Below, one piece after another: positions 17,362-26,056 of a stretch of DNA of 64,000 nt. Source of the stretch: Desulfobacteraceae bacterium Eth-SRB2 (GTDB lineage: Bacteria > Desulfobacterota > Desulfobacteria > Desulfobacterales > UBA11574); the NCBI GenBank assembly GCA_004193595.1, contig RPGQ01000037.1, positions 54,827 to 118,826 of the forward strand, read 5' to 3'. The notes under the pieces are model-generated. The model was not told the origin of the DNA. It saw only the letters and a list, made by a program, of their open reading frames with translations, and did no database searches. The translations under genes and the position numbers were made by a program. Each line of letters begins with the position of its first letter. The first letter of the stretch is position 1.

Positions 17362-18243
17362 ATGAGGATTCTCTCTCCTGCTAAGATAAACCTGTTTCTG
17401 GAAATTACAGGAAAACGACCCGACGGCTACCATGATCTGGTCAGCCTGATGTGCTGTGTGGGACTTTACGATACGGTGTCACTCACTTTCGGCGTTAATC
17501 AGACCTCCGTCTCCTGCAGCCACCCGGATGTTCCGGAAGATGAAACAAATCTTGCCTTTGCCGCTGCATCTCTTTTTTTTAACACCCTGAATATAAATGA
17601 CGGCGTAAAAATTTCCATAGAAAAACAGATACCCATGGCAGCCGGTCTTGGAGGGGGAAGCAGCAATGCCGCTACTGTTTTATTAGGCTTGAACCGCTAT
17701 TACGGCTATTCATTTTCCCCGGACAAACTCATATCCATGGGACGTTCAATCGGGGCGGATGTGCCCTTTTTTATTTTCCGGAAACCGGCAATAGTATCCG
17801 GTATCGGTGATAAACTCAAAGCTTACCAAGGGCTTGAAAGTTTTAAGATATTATTGGTTTTCCCCGGTTTTGGCATTTCAACGGCCAAGGTTTATAAAAA
17901 TCTTAATTTGGGATTGACAAAATGCAAAAAAAAACTTAGAAGTTTCCTTTTGAACAAACAGAGCTTTGATCCGAGTTGCCATTTATGCAATGATCTTGAA
18001 ATCACTGCGGCATCAATGTGTCCGGGTATATTTACAGTTAAAGAGGCTCTTTTAAGACATGGCGCATTGGGAGCGCTCATGTCGGGCAGCGGATCCACGG
18101 TATTCGGCCTTTTTTCCGATTCGGACAAAGCCTTGAAAGCAAAGAACGTGCTTGCAGAGAACGACAAGTGGCAGTTGTATCTTGTCGATATGATAACAAA
18201 AGAGAACGTTTTTGAAAGGTCTCACAGGGATAATTTTTCTTGA
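17362..18243 (+). CDS. ispE: 4-diphosphocytidyl-2-C-methyl-D-erythritol kinase
   Basis: The ATP-dependent kinase of the MEP pathway to isopentenyl diphosphate. The 293-residue product begins MRILSPAKINLFLEI, the standard start, and has the GHMP-kinase ATP loop PMAAGLGGGSSNAA near residue 92 and the third GHMP motif GALGALMSGSGSTVFGLF near residue 237. Length is typical. It is followed closely by tRNA-Gln and prs, a neighbourhood conserved in many deltaproteobacterial groups. Confidence 0.96.
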   Translation: MRILSPAKINLFLEITGKRPDGYHDLVSLMCCVGLYDTVSLTFGVNQTSVSCSHPDVPEDETNLAFAAASLFFNTLNINDGVKISIEKQIPMAAGLGGGSSNAATVLLGLNRYYGYSFSPDKLISMGRSIGADVPFFIFRKPAIVSGIGDKLKAYQGLESFKILLVFPGFGISTAKVYKNLNLGLTKCKKKLRSFLLNKQSFDPSCHLCNDLEITAASMCPGIFTVKEALLRHGALGALMSGSGSTVFGLFSDSDKALKAKNVLAENDKWQLYLVDMITKENVFERSHRDNFS

Positions 18244-18268
18244 ACAGATGAGTTTGCATCTTTGATTA

Positions 18269-18343
18269 TGGGGCGTCGTCAAGTGGTAAGACACAGGACT
18301 TTGGTTCCTGCATTCGGAGGTTCGAATCCTCCCGCCCCAGCCA
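18269..18343 (+). tRNA. tRNA-Gln (anticodon TTG), CCA encoded
   Basis: The acceptor arm TGGGGCG (18269-18275) pairs with CGCCCCA (18333-18339). The discriminator base is G and CCA is encoded (18341-18343). The anticodon stem CAGGA/TCCTG encloses the loop CTTTGGT, giving anticodon TTG for CAA glutamine codons. The T arm is GGAGG-TTCGAAT-CCTCC. The U1-A72 acceptor pair is typical of bacterial tRNA-Gln. Confidence 0.96.
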
Positions 18344-18372
18344 GTTTGCGTTAATAATGAATGGTAATATAT

Positions 18373-19311
18373 ATGGTTGAATTTATAATATTTTCAGGTA
18401 ATTCAAATCCGGCTCTTTCCCAAAAAATATGTGAATATATCCATGTTCCTCTGGGAGGGGAAAAGGTAAAAAGATTCAGTGACGGTGAGATTCAAATTGA
18501 AATAGATGAAAACGTAAGATCAAAAGATGTTTTTGTAATTCAGTCCACCTGTTATCCGGTGAATGAAAATCTGGTTGAACTGCTTTTGATGCTAGATGCC
18601 TTAAAGCGTGCGTCGGCAAACCGGATAACAGCGGTAATTCCCTATTACGGGTATGCACGGCAGGACAAGAAGGTAGCGCCGCGGGTTCCGATCAGCGCCA
18701 AACTGGTTGCGGATTTACTGACCATGTCCGGTGCAAATCGGATCATTACAATGGACCTGCATGCCGGTCAGATTCAGGGGTTTTTCAACATTCCGGTGGA
18801 TAATCTTTTTGCTGCCCCGGTTATTATCGATTATATCAAAAAAATATTTAATAATGACCTTGTGATCGTTTCTCCGGATGCGGGTGGGGTTGAAAGGGCC
18901 AGAGCCTTTGCCAAGCGCCTAAATGCCGGGCTTGCTATCATTGATAAGCGGAGAGATGCTCCCAACCAGGCCAAGGCCATGGCAGTTATCGGCGATGTTG
19001 CCGATAAGGTTGTGGTTATTCTTGATGATATGGTCGATACCGCCGGCACCCTTGTCGAGGCTGCCGGAGCTATCATGAAAAATGGTGCCAGGGAGGTCCA
19101 TGCCAGCTGTAGTCATCCGGTTCTTTCAGGGCCGGCCATCCAACGGATTGAGGATTCGGAGTTAAAAACCCTGGTTGTAACAGACACGATCCCTTTAGAG
19201 AAAAAAGCCAAAGACTGTAATAAGATCAAGGTACTTTCGATTTCGGAGCTGATCGGCGAGGCGATTATTCGCAGTTTTAAAGGAGATTCCGTTACGTCTC
19301 TTTTTGTTTAA
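18373..19311 (+). CDS. prs: Ribose-phosphate pyrophosphokinase
   Basis: Makes PRPP from ribose 5-phosphate and ATP for nucleotide, histidine and tryptophan synthesis. The ATG at 18373 gives [16 protein letters not shown], the family's normal opening; an ATG 12 bases upstream would add four odd residues. Conserved features are [29 protein letters not shown] (flexible loop), the HAGQIQGFF segment, and the PRPP loop [13 protein letters not shown] near residue 216. Length of 312 residues is standard. Neighbours are tRNA-Gln and rplY. Confidence 0.96.
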   Translation: MVEFIIFSGNSNPALSQKICEYIHVPLGGEKVKRFSDGEIQIEIDENVRSKDVFVIQSTCYPVNENLVELLLMLDALKRASANRITAVIPYYGYARQDKKVAPRVPISAKLVADLLTMSGANRIITMDLHAGQIQGFFNIPVDNLFAAPVIIDYIKKIFNNDLVIVSPDAGGVERARAFAKRLNAGLAIIDKRRDAPNQAKAMAVIGDVADKVVVILDDMVDTAGTLVEAAGAIMKNGAREVHASCSHPVLSGPAIQRIEDSELKTLVVTDTIPLEKKAKDCNKIKVLSISELIGEAIIRSFKGDSVTSLFV

Positions 19312-19377
19312 AACCTAACCCGGATAAGCCGGCCTCCGGCTCGTAAGCCTAAGGCTTGGAGAGAACCAAAAATATTT

Positions 19378-19438
19378 GCCACTAAGACACAAAGGATATA
19401 TTAATTATTCTTTCTTCGTGTCTGGGTGTCTTAGTGGC
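19378..19438. repeat. 13-bp perfect inverted repeat between prs and rplY
   Basis: GCCACTAAGACAC (19378-19390) and GTGTCTTAGTGGC (19426-19438) are exact inverses around a 35-base AT-rich loop. Just upstream, CCGGCCTCCGG (19329-19339) is a second small palindrome. The pair could act as an attenuating hairpin just ahead of rplY or be the ends of a very small mobile element. I see no clear direct repeats around it. Confidence 0.65.
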
Positions 19439-19475
19439 GGAATGGAAAAAGTTTTTTCAGGAGGATTAATATATT

Positions 19476-20141
19476 TTGGAGTTAATTGAATTAAAGACAA
19501 ATATCAGAACCACCACAGGCAACGGCCCTGCACGCAGACTCAGACAAAAAGGGCAGATACCTGCCGTGCTTTACGGACCGGGAACAGAATCCGTTTTGCT
19601 TTCCGTGAATATCAGCGATATTGACATGGTTTTGAAAAAGGGACGGATCGGTCAGGCCCTTTTAAACCTTGTTATTCCCGATAACGGAGAAACATCCATT
19701 AAGACAGTGATGGTAAAAGAGCTGCAAATCCAACCGGTTTCACGCAATTTCCTGCACATCGATTTCTATGAGGTTGCAATGGATCGTAAGATCATGGTGA
19801 ACGTTCCTGTAACGACAACCGGTAAGGCAAAGGGCGTCGAGGTTGGGGGCATACTGCAGATTGTCAGACGTGAACTGGAAGTTCAGTGCTTTCCCCTGGA
19901 TGTTCCGAAGTCTATTGAACTCGATATTACGGATCTTGATATCGGAGATTCGATCCATGTGGGCGATATTTCCCTGCAAAGTGGAATTGAGTTTTTGGGC
20001 GAAGAAAATTTTACGGTAGTAACCATAGTCACCCCCAAGATAGAAGAAGAGGAAGAAGCCATAGAAGAAGAGGCAGAGGAGGGTGAAGCGGTCATTGCTG
20101 AAGAAGGTGAAGAAAAACGTGAATCCGGTGATAAAGAATAG
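19476..20141 (+). CDS. rplY: 50S ribosomal protein L25/CTC family
   Basis: Binds 5S rRNA in the large subunit; the long CTC form also has a stress-linked role. The 221-residue product has the L25 core (RTTTGNGPARRLRQKGQIPAVLYGPG) and the TL5/CTC C-terminal beta domain (DIGDSIHVGDI), then an acidic tail of E and A residues. The start is TTG at 19476, decided by the strong site AGGAGG at 19460-19465, about 10 bases before it. It is followed 17 bp later by pth, a conserved pair. Confidence 0.94.
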   Translation: MELIELKTNIRTTTGNGPARRLRQKGQIPAVLYGPGTESVLLSVNISDIDMVLKKGRIGQALLNLVIPDNGETSIKTVMVKELQIQPVSRNFLHIDFYEVAMDRKIMVNVPVTTTGKAKGVEVGGILQIVRRELEVQCFPLDVPKSIELDITDLDIGDSIHVGDISLQSGIEFLGEENFTVVTIVTPKIEEEEEAIEEEAEEGEAVIAEEGEEKRESGDKE

Positions 20142-20158
20142 TGTAACGGACTTTTTTT

Positions 20159-20758
20159 ATGCCGCAAAAACGTATACGCTTGGTGGTCGGACTCGGCAAT
20201 CCGGGTAATACTTATAAAAATACCCGGCATAATGTTGGATTTATGGTGGTGGATCAAATCGCGGAAGCTTTTTCTATCGCCCTTGTAAAACAAAAGTTTG
20301 ATACCGTTTTTGGACGGGGATCTGTTGATGGTGTTTCGGTTGTTTTGGCAAAACCCATGGCCTTTATGAACAGAAGCGGGCCACAGGTTCAAAAAATTGC
20401 AAGATATTACAGGATATTAAGCGAGGACATGTTGGTTGTTCACGATGACATAGACCTTGCTTTTGGAAGAATAAAAATAAAGGAGAAAGGAGGGGATGGG
20501 GGACACAAAGGTCTAAGATCAATAATAGATGCCTTTGGCGGAGGTAATAATTTTGTACGTCTTCGTATCGGCGTCGGGCGGCCCGAGGCCGCGATTAGCG
20601 CTGCTGATCATGTTCTGGGAAAATTTTCTTTAAAAGAAAAAAAAGTTTTACACCGGATCATTACAGAGGCCCGGGATGCTGTAGGTACAATCCTTTGTAA
20701 AGGTGCAAAGGAAGGGATGAACAGGTTCAATGATAAAAGAATTGTAATTTCAAGTTAA
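20159..20758 (+). CDS. pth: Peptidyl-tRNA hydrolase
   Basis: Recycles peptidyl-tRNA that falls off the ribosome. The 199-residue product has VVGLGNPGNTYKNTRHNVGF with the catalytic histidine (HN of TRHN, near residue 23), the AKPMAFMNRSG segment near 66, the HDDIDLAFGRIKIK motif near 95, and GGDGGHKGLRSI. Length is typical. It lies between rplY and hppA, all on the plus strand. Confidence 0.96.
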   Translation: MPQKRIRLVVGLGNPGNTYKNTRHNVGFMVVDQIAEAFSIALVKQKFDTVFGRGSVDGVSVVLAKPMAFMNRSGPQVQKIARYYRILSEDMLVVHDDIDLAFGRIKIKEKGGDGGHKGLRSIIDAFGGGNNFVRLRIGVGRPEAAISAADHVLGKFSLKEKKVLHRIITEARDAVGTILCKGAKEGMNRFNDKRIVISS

Positions 20759-20779
20759 CTATTCAGATGGAGGGAAAGA

Positions 20780-22789
20780 ATGGAATCTGTATTGAACAAT
20801 TTACCGTTGTTTTGCGCTCTGATTGGTGCTTCTGGAGTGCTTTTTGCGTTTGCTCTGGCAGCAGTTGTCCAAAAAGCGCCTGCCGGAGATGAAAAGATGC
20901 AAGAGATTGCCACCGCTATTCAAGAAGGCGCCATTGCATATTTAAACCGCCAGCTTAAAAGCATGGGTATTGCCGGTATCATTATTTGTATTATCATCTT
21001 TGTCACCCTTGGTGCAAAGACCGCCATTGGATTTCTGATCGGTGCAATCGCATCATTCGTAGCTGGATATATCGGAATGCGGGTATCGGTTATCGCCAAT
21101 GTAAGAACTGCAGAAGCCTCCAAAAAAGGGCTTGGGGCCGGTCTTGCTATTGCCTTCAAGGGCGGTTCTGTTACAGGTATGTTGGTGGCAGGATTGGCTT
21201 TAACCGCCATATCCGGGTTTTATGCCGCAACCCATGATATTATAGCCCTGGTAGCCTTAGGTTTTGGCGGCAGCCTGATTTCGATTTTCGCACGGCTGGG
21301 CGGCGGGATCTTCACCAAGGGAGCTGATGTGGGAGCTGACCTGGTCGGCAAAGTCGAGGCAGGCATCCCTGAAGATGACCCCAGAAACCCGGCTACCATT
21401 GCCGACAATGTGGGTGACAATGTGGGTGACTGTGCGGGTATGGCAGCCGACCTTTTTGAGACATACGCGGTTACGGCTGTTGCCGCCATGCTGATCGGTC
21501 ATCTTCTTTTTCCCGAAAACCAAATGGTGATCGAATTCCCGCTGGTGCTAGGCGCTATCTCAATTATCGCTTCTGCAATCGCTGTTTTCTTTGTGAGACT
21601 CGGAAAGAATGAATACATCATGGGCGCATTGTACAAGGGGATGTTCGGCGCTGCCATCATGGCGGCCATCGCATTCTACTATGCCTGCAACAAATTCATG
21701 GGCGGCTTGGGTGACATTTCCCCCATGGATATTTACTATTGCACGCTTATCGGACTTATTCTTACAGTTGTTATTGTTATCATTACAGAATACTACACAG
21801 GCATTTACGGACCGGTTAAAGCGATTGCGCAAGCATCTACAACCGGCCACGGCACAAATATAATTGCCGGTCTGGCCGTGAGTATGCAGGCCACGGCTGC
21901 TCCGGTTCTTATGATCTGCCTTGCAATTTATATGTCATTTCATTTTGCGGGTCTTTACGGTATTGCCATGGCGGCCATGTCCATGCTTTCCATGACCGGT
22001 ATGGTGATTGCCATTGACGCTTACGGGCCGATTACCGATAATGCCGGCGGAATTGCTGAAATGGCTGGAATGGATGAAAGCGTCCGGGCGGTCACAGATC
22101 CTCTGGATGCGGTCGGAAACACCACCAAAGCGGTCACCAAAGGGTATGCCATCGGTTCTGCCGGTCTGGCGGCTCTGGTTTTGTTTTCAGCCTATGTACA
22201 GGAATTTGGCATACACGGAGGCAATGCTGCCATTAGATTCGACCTGTCCGACGTAAATGTTATCATAGGTCTTTTTATCGGCGGTCTTTTGCCGTTCCTG
22301 TTTGCTTCCATTGCCATGAAGGCGGTGGGCAATGCCGGCGGCGCAGTGGTTGAAGAGGTTCGCCGCCAGTTCCGCGAAATTCCGGGCATCATGGAAGGCA
22401 CTGCCAAACCCGATTATGCAGCCTGTGTTGACATCGTGACCAGGTTTGCCCTAAGTGAAATGATTGTTCCCGCGCTTCTTCCGGTAGTGACTCCAGTTGT
22501 TGTCGGTTTATTGCTGGGCAAGATCGCTCTGGGCGGGCTTCTGATCGGGAGTATCCTTACCGGTGTTTTTCTTGCTCTTTCCATGACCACGGGCGGTGCT
22601 GCCTGGGACAATGCCAAGAAATATATCGAAGACGGTCATCTGGGCGGCAAGGGGAGCGATTCCCACAAAGCGGCCGTTACCGGAGACACGGTTGGCGATC
22701 CTTACAAGGATACCGCAGGACCGGCCATTAACCCGATGATCAAAATACTGAATGTTGTTGCATTATTGATGGTTCCATTTTTGCTGTAA
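20780..22789 (+). CDS. hppA: K+-independent H+-translocating membrane pyrophosphatase
   Basis: Couples pyrophosphate hydrolysis to proton pumping across the cytoplasmic membrane. The 669-residue product has about 16 hydrophobic segments and the catalytic segment [20 protein letters not shown] followed by [22 protein letters not shown]. It also has the second pyrophosphate-binding motif [19 protein letters not shown] near the end. The diagnostic site reads [10 protein letters not shown]. Lysine at this place marks the K+-independent proton-pumping class; the K+-dependent class has alanine. In sulfate reducers this enzyme can recover energy from the pyrophosphate released by sulfate activation. 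GGAGGGAA precedes the ATG. Confidence 0.97.
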   Translation: MESVLNNLPLFCALIGASGVLFAFALAAVVQKAPAGDEKMQEIATAIQEGAIAYLNRQLKSMGIAGIIICIIIFVTLGAKTAIGFLIGAIASFVAGYIGMRVSVIANVRTAEASKKGLGAGLAIAFKGGSVTGMLVAGLALTAISGFYAATHDIIALVALGFGGSLISIFARLGGGIFTKGADVGADLVGKVEAGIPEDDPRNPATIADNVGDNVGDCAGMAADLFETYAVTAVAAMLIGHLLFPENQMVIEFPLVLGAISIIASAIAVFFVRLGKNEYIMGALYKGMFGAAIMAAIAFYYACNKFMGGLGDISPMDIYYCTLIGLILTVVIVIITEYYTGIYGPVKAIAQASTTGHGTNIIAGLAVSMQATAAPVLMICLAIYMSFHFAGLYGIAMAAMSMLSMTGMVIAIDAYGPITDNAGGIAEMAGMDESVRAVTDPLDAVGNTTKAVTKGYAIGSAGLAALVLFSAYVQEFGIHGGNAAIRFDLSDVNVIIGLFIGGLLPFLFASIAMKAVGNAGGAVVEEVRRQFREIPGIMEGTAKPDYAACVDIVTRFALSEMIVPALLPVVTPVVVGLLLGKIALGGLLIGSILTGVFLALSMTTGGAAWDNAKKYIEDGHLGGKGSDSHKAAVTGDTVGDPYKDTAGPAINPMIKILNVVALLMVPFLL

Positions 22790-22815
22790 TAAAACATTCA
22801 TAAAACTTGTTTAAA

Positions 22816-22853
22816 TAAAAAAGGATCGGCGTAATCTGCGTCGGTCCTTTTTT
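22816..22853 (+). terminator. Intrinsic terminator after hppA
   Basis: AAAAAGGATCGGCG and CGTCGGTCCTTTTTT pair (with one G-T and one mismatch) around the loop TAATCTG, and the stem ends in a T run. This is a typical Rho-independent terminator 27 bases after the hppA stop. Confidence 0.82.
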
Positions 22854-22890
22854 ATTGATTGTTCGTTGATTGTATGGTATGAAGCTAATT

Positions 22891-23065
22891 AGTTTCCATC
22901 CAGAAATGGCCATTTTCCGCAATCTCTGCGTCAATCTGCGGAATTACTTGTTCCCGCCTCGGGGCGGGACGCGTAATTCCTTGATTTCCTTGACTTTGCG
23001 AAAAATTGCTCATTTCTGCATTGGAAACTTAATTTGTGCCCTTTATAGATTTATGGATGGGCACT
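22891..23065. mobile_element. MITE-like element B, copy 2 (175 bp)
   Basis: The right end reads AGTGCCCATCCATAAATCT on the complementary strand and the left end AGTTTCCATCCAGAAATGG. Both match the 18-bp end of copy 1. It is flanked by the 4-bp direct repeat AATT (22887-22890 and 23066-23069), agreeing with the 4-bp duplication of copy 1. An inner end-like sequence (CATTTCTGCATTGGAAACTT, 23011-23030) also pairs with the left end, so the copy may be composite. A further internal palindrome is GGAATTAC/GTAATTCC. No gene is seen in the 395 bp between hppA and carD. Confidence 0.72.
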
Positions 23066-23184
23066 AATTAGAAATTAATGGAGCGTAGTAAAAAACCCGA
23101 TTCATCGGGCAAGACTGGTTAATTGGTATATGACCAGCGACCCATGACACATAAGAAAGTAAATAAACCGGTGTTAAAAAGAGT

Positions 23185-23757
23185 ATGAAAAAGGATAACG
23201 AAAAAACAGAAGTATCTAAGCAGAAAGTGAGGGAATTTAAAGCCGGGGATCTTGCGGTTTACCCTGCACATGGTGTTGGAAAAATTAATTCCATTGAAAG
23301 CAAGATCGTTAACGGCGAAGAACATGATTTTTATATGATGAAAATTCTCGAAAACCAAATGACGATCATGATTCCCACATGGAATGTTGAACAGGTTGGC
23401 CTGAGGGATGTGATCGACGAAAAAGAAATTTCAAAAATATACGATGTCATGAAAAAAAGGGAGGAGTTGCCCGGCGAGACCCAGACCTGGAATCGCAGAT
23501 ACAGGGAATATATGGAAAAGATAAAGACCGGTTCCCTTTATGATGTGGCCGAAGTTTACAGAGACCTTTCTTTGCTGAAATTAACAAAGGATCTTTCCTT
23601 TGGTGAACGCAAACTTTATGATACGGCCCAAACACTTTTGGTCACGGAGCTTTCCACGGCCAGGAATACCGATGAAGAAACGATTATTTCAGAGATGGAG
23701 TCCCTTTTCCCTTCTAAAAATCCCGAAACGGAAGATAATTCCGATAATTCCGAATAA
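23185..23757 (+). CDS. carD: CarD/CdnL-family transcription regulator
   Basis: CarD-type proteins bind the RNA-polymerase beta subunit and stabilise open promoter complexes, notably at rRNA promoters. The 190-residue product has the Tudor-like interaction domain (FKAGDLAVYPAHGVGKINSIESK, about 16-80) and the C-terminal helical DNA-binding domain (about 90-170, WNRRYREYMEKIKTGSLYDVAEVYRDLSL in two parts). Length is typical. The gene is probably transcribed with rluD, 19 bp downstream. Confidence 0.93.
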   Translation: MKKDNEKTEVSKQKVREFKAGDLAVYPAHGVGKINSIESKIVNGEEHDFYMMKILENQMTIMIPTWNVEQVGLRDVIDEKEISKIYDVMKKREELPGETQTWNRRYREYMEKIKTGSLYDVAEVYRDLSLLKLTKDLSFGERKLYDTAQTLLVTELSTARNTDEETIISEMESLFPSKNPETEDNSDNSE

Positions 23758-23776
23758 CAACCCACCTTTTTAAAAT

Positions 23777-24715
23777 ATGCACGACCCAAGTTCCTTTACA
23801 ATCCTTGTTGATGTATCTGATTCGGGAAAACGCCTGGATCTATTGGTTGCCTCCCGCATTTCCGGCTGTTCCCGTTCTGTTGCGGCAAGCCTGATCCGAA
23901 ATGGAAAAATTCGGGTTCAGAGAGGTGTAAAAAAACCCGGATATCGGGCAAGGACAGGTGATGAAATTTGTGGCACCATTCCCCCTCCTGAACCGGTATT
24001 GTTTGAACCCGAGCCTATTCCCATCGAGATCCTGTATGAAGACAATGACATTATCGTGATAAACAAATCACCGGGAATTGTGGTTCACCCTGCGCCGGGC
24101 CACTATAGCGGCACTTTAGTAAATGCACTTTTATATCATTGTCCGGGGCTTGAAGGGATCGGCGGGGAAATAAGGCCGGGGATTGTACACAGACTGGATA
24201 AGGATACATCCGGTGTGATGGTGGTTGCTAAAAATTCTGCGGCACATCAAGATCTGGCTCTGCAGTTTAAATCGAGAAGCATTAAAAAGAAATACCTGGC
24301 CCTTGTTTACGGCAGGATGGAATCCGATTCAGGCAAGGTGTCACTTCCCATCGGCCGGCATCCTGTTGATAGAAAAAAAATGTCCACACATAGCCGAAAA
24401 AGTCGCATGGCCGAAACAACCTGGCAAGTCAGGAAACGGTTTGCCCAGGCCACCCTGGTTGAGCTGGGTCTTAAAACAGGGCGAACTCACCAGATTAGAG
24501 TCCACTGTGCCGCCATCAAACATCCGGTTGTGGGTGATTCGGTCTACGGTGGTCGTAAGGCTGGAAAAAGTATTGCATATGATCTGTTTAGATCCGTTCC
24601 ACGGCAGATGCTCCATGCCTGGCGACTCCAATTCACCCACCCGAAAACCCAAAAGACGCTTTGTTTTGAAGCTCCCGTCCCTTCTGACATGGGGGACATT
24701 CTTGAAAAATTATAA
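23777..24715 (+). CDS. rluD: RluA-family 23S rRNA pseudouridine synthase (RluD-like)
   Basis: Converts uridines to pseudouridine in 23S rRNA. The 312-residue product has an N-terminal S4 RNA-binding domain (RLDLLVASRISGCSRSVAA, about 14-75) and a catalytic domain with HRLDKDTSGVMVVAK, whose aspartate near residue 141 is the catalytic residue. It also has the GRTHQIRVH motif near 235. The RluD subtype fits the S4 domain and length; which uridines are modified is inferred. It is convergent with the aminotransferase that follows. Confidence 0.92.
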   Translation: MHDPSSFTILVDVSDSGKRLDLLVASRISGCSRSVAASLIRNGKIRVQRGVKKPGYRARTGDEICGTIPPPEPVLFEPEPIPIEILYEDNDIIVINKSPGIVVHPAPGHYSGTLVNALLYHCPGLEGIGGEIRPGIVHRLDKDTSGVMVVAKNSAAHQDLALQFKSRSIKKKYLALVYGRMESDSGKVSLPIGRHPVDRKKMSTHSRKSRMAETTWQVRKRFAQATLVELGLKTGRTHQIRVHCAAIKHPVVGDSVYGGRKAGKSIAYDLFRSVPRQMLHAWRLQFTHPKTQKTLCFEAPVPSDMGDILEKL

Positions 24716-24749
24716 AATATGTTTGGTTTGGCCCGCTGAGTTACTGAAA

Positions 24750-25892
24750 TTATTTTTTAATTTTATAGAAGGCGGCAATCTTTTCTACCACATATGCCAA
24801 CTGGTCATCCGAAAGCTCAGGATAAATGGGAAGGGCTAAGGTATGTAAGGCCGCATGCTCGGCAACGGGGAAATCACCCTTTTTGTAGTTTAGATCCAAA
24901 AAACATTCCTGAAGATGCATGGGAATGGGATAGTAAATTTCAGTTCCGACTCCCACTTCATTTAAAAACAGGCGAAGGTCGTCTCTCTTGTCCTTTACGC
25001 ATATGACAAACTGGTTGTATATATGGCGGTCTTCCTTTTCAACCGGAAGTTTGATCACATCATCTATTCCCGAATTTGCAAAAAGTTCTCTGTACTTACG
25101 TGCGTTCTCCTGGCGGGATTCTGTCCATTTGTCAAGGTGTTTTAGTTTTACGGAAACAATCGCGGCCTGGATCGCGTCCAATCTGAAATTACCGCCGGCC
25201 AATTTATGATAATACTTTGGATGGGAACCATGAACCCGAAGAACGCGCAATTTATCATACAGTTCATCCGAACCGGTTATGACCATGCCTCCGTCTCCAA
25301 AAGCACCCAGGTTCTTAGATGGGAAAAAAGAGAAACAGCCAAAATCACCCATTGATCCTGCCCGTCGCCCTCGGTATTCCGCTCCGATGGCCTGTGCGGC
25401 ATCCTCAATAACAAAAAGATTGTATTTTTTAGCAATTTTTAAGATCGGATCCATATCCGCACATTGGCCATACAGATGAACGGGTATGACAGCCTTAAGG
25501 CTTGCCCGTTCTTTGTCTGTCATGGAAGCGATGACACGTTCCAGGCTCTCGGGTGACATATTATACGTATCAGGGTCAATATCCACAAAAATTGGACTGG
25601 CCCCGGTACGAACGATGGACCCAGCAGTCGCGAAAAAGGTATAAGGCGTTGTGATAACCGTTTGTTGAGCGTCCATATCCGCTGCCATCAGCGAAATCAA
25701 AAGGGCGTCGGTTCCGGATGAAACTCCCAGGGCATGCTTTGAAGAACAATAACCGGCAATATCCTTTTCAAGGGCTTCGACTCTTGGACCCAGAATAAAA
25801 TACTGGCTGTCAAAAATTTTTTCCGTAACCTTTAAAATTTCTTCCTTAATCGATTTATACTGTTCTTTTAAATCAAGCAGAGGTACTTTCAT
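24750..25892 (-). CDS. DegT/DnrJ/EryC1/StrS-family PLP-dependent sugar aminotransferase
   Basis: Transfers an amino group to a nucleotide-linked keto sugar in surface-polysaccharide synthesis. The 380-residue product has the family opening VPLLDLKEQYKSIKEEI, the PLP phosphate region SSGTDALLISLMAA, IEDAAQAIGAEYRG with the PLP-contacting aspartate, and the Schiff-base lysine in FSFFPSKNLGAFGDGG near residue 186. The pattern resembles WbpE/WlbC (UDP-2-acetamido-3-oxo-glucuronate aminotransferase) most. No other sugar genes adjoin it, so the substrate stays open. Confidence 0.88.
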   Translation of the reverse strand: MKVPLLDLKEQYKSIKEEILKVTEKIFDSQYFILGPRVEALEKDIAGYCSSKHALGVSSGTDALLISLMAADMDAQQTVITTPYTFFATAGSIVRTGASPIFVDIDPDTYNMSPESLERVIASMTDKERASLKAVIPVHLYGQCADMDPILKIAKKYNLFVIEDAAQAIGAEYRGRRAGSMGDFGCFSFFPSKNLGAFGDGGMVITGSDELYDKLRVLRVHGSHPKYYHKLAGGNFRLDAIQAAIVSVKLKHLDKWTESRQENARKYRELFANSGIDDVIKLPVEKEDRHIYNQFVICVKDKRDDLRLFLNEVGVGTEIYYPIPMHLQECFLDLNYKKGDFPVAEHAALHTLALPIYPELSDDQLAYVVEKIAAFYKIKK

Positions 25893-26056
25893 AATAATTA
25901 TCTTTTATTTGTTTTCGGCCTGTCCAATTTAGTCCTCAATTTTTAAATTTGGGATTCCGATAATTTTCTATATTAATAAATGGAGCGAAGCGACTTCCTT
26001 AAATATTCAATCGTCAATATTCAATTTTCAATACGGTTTGTTCCGGTTTATCGGGA

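Noticed and set aside
24225..24839. 204-codon plus-strand frame overlapping rluD
   Set aside because: A shifted frame of the conserved pseudouridine-synthase gene; no independent motifs.
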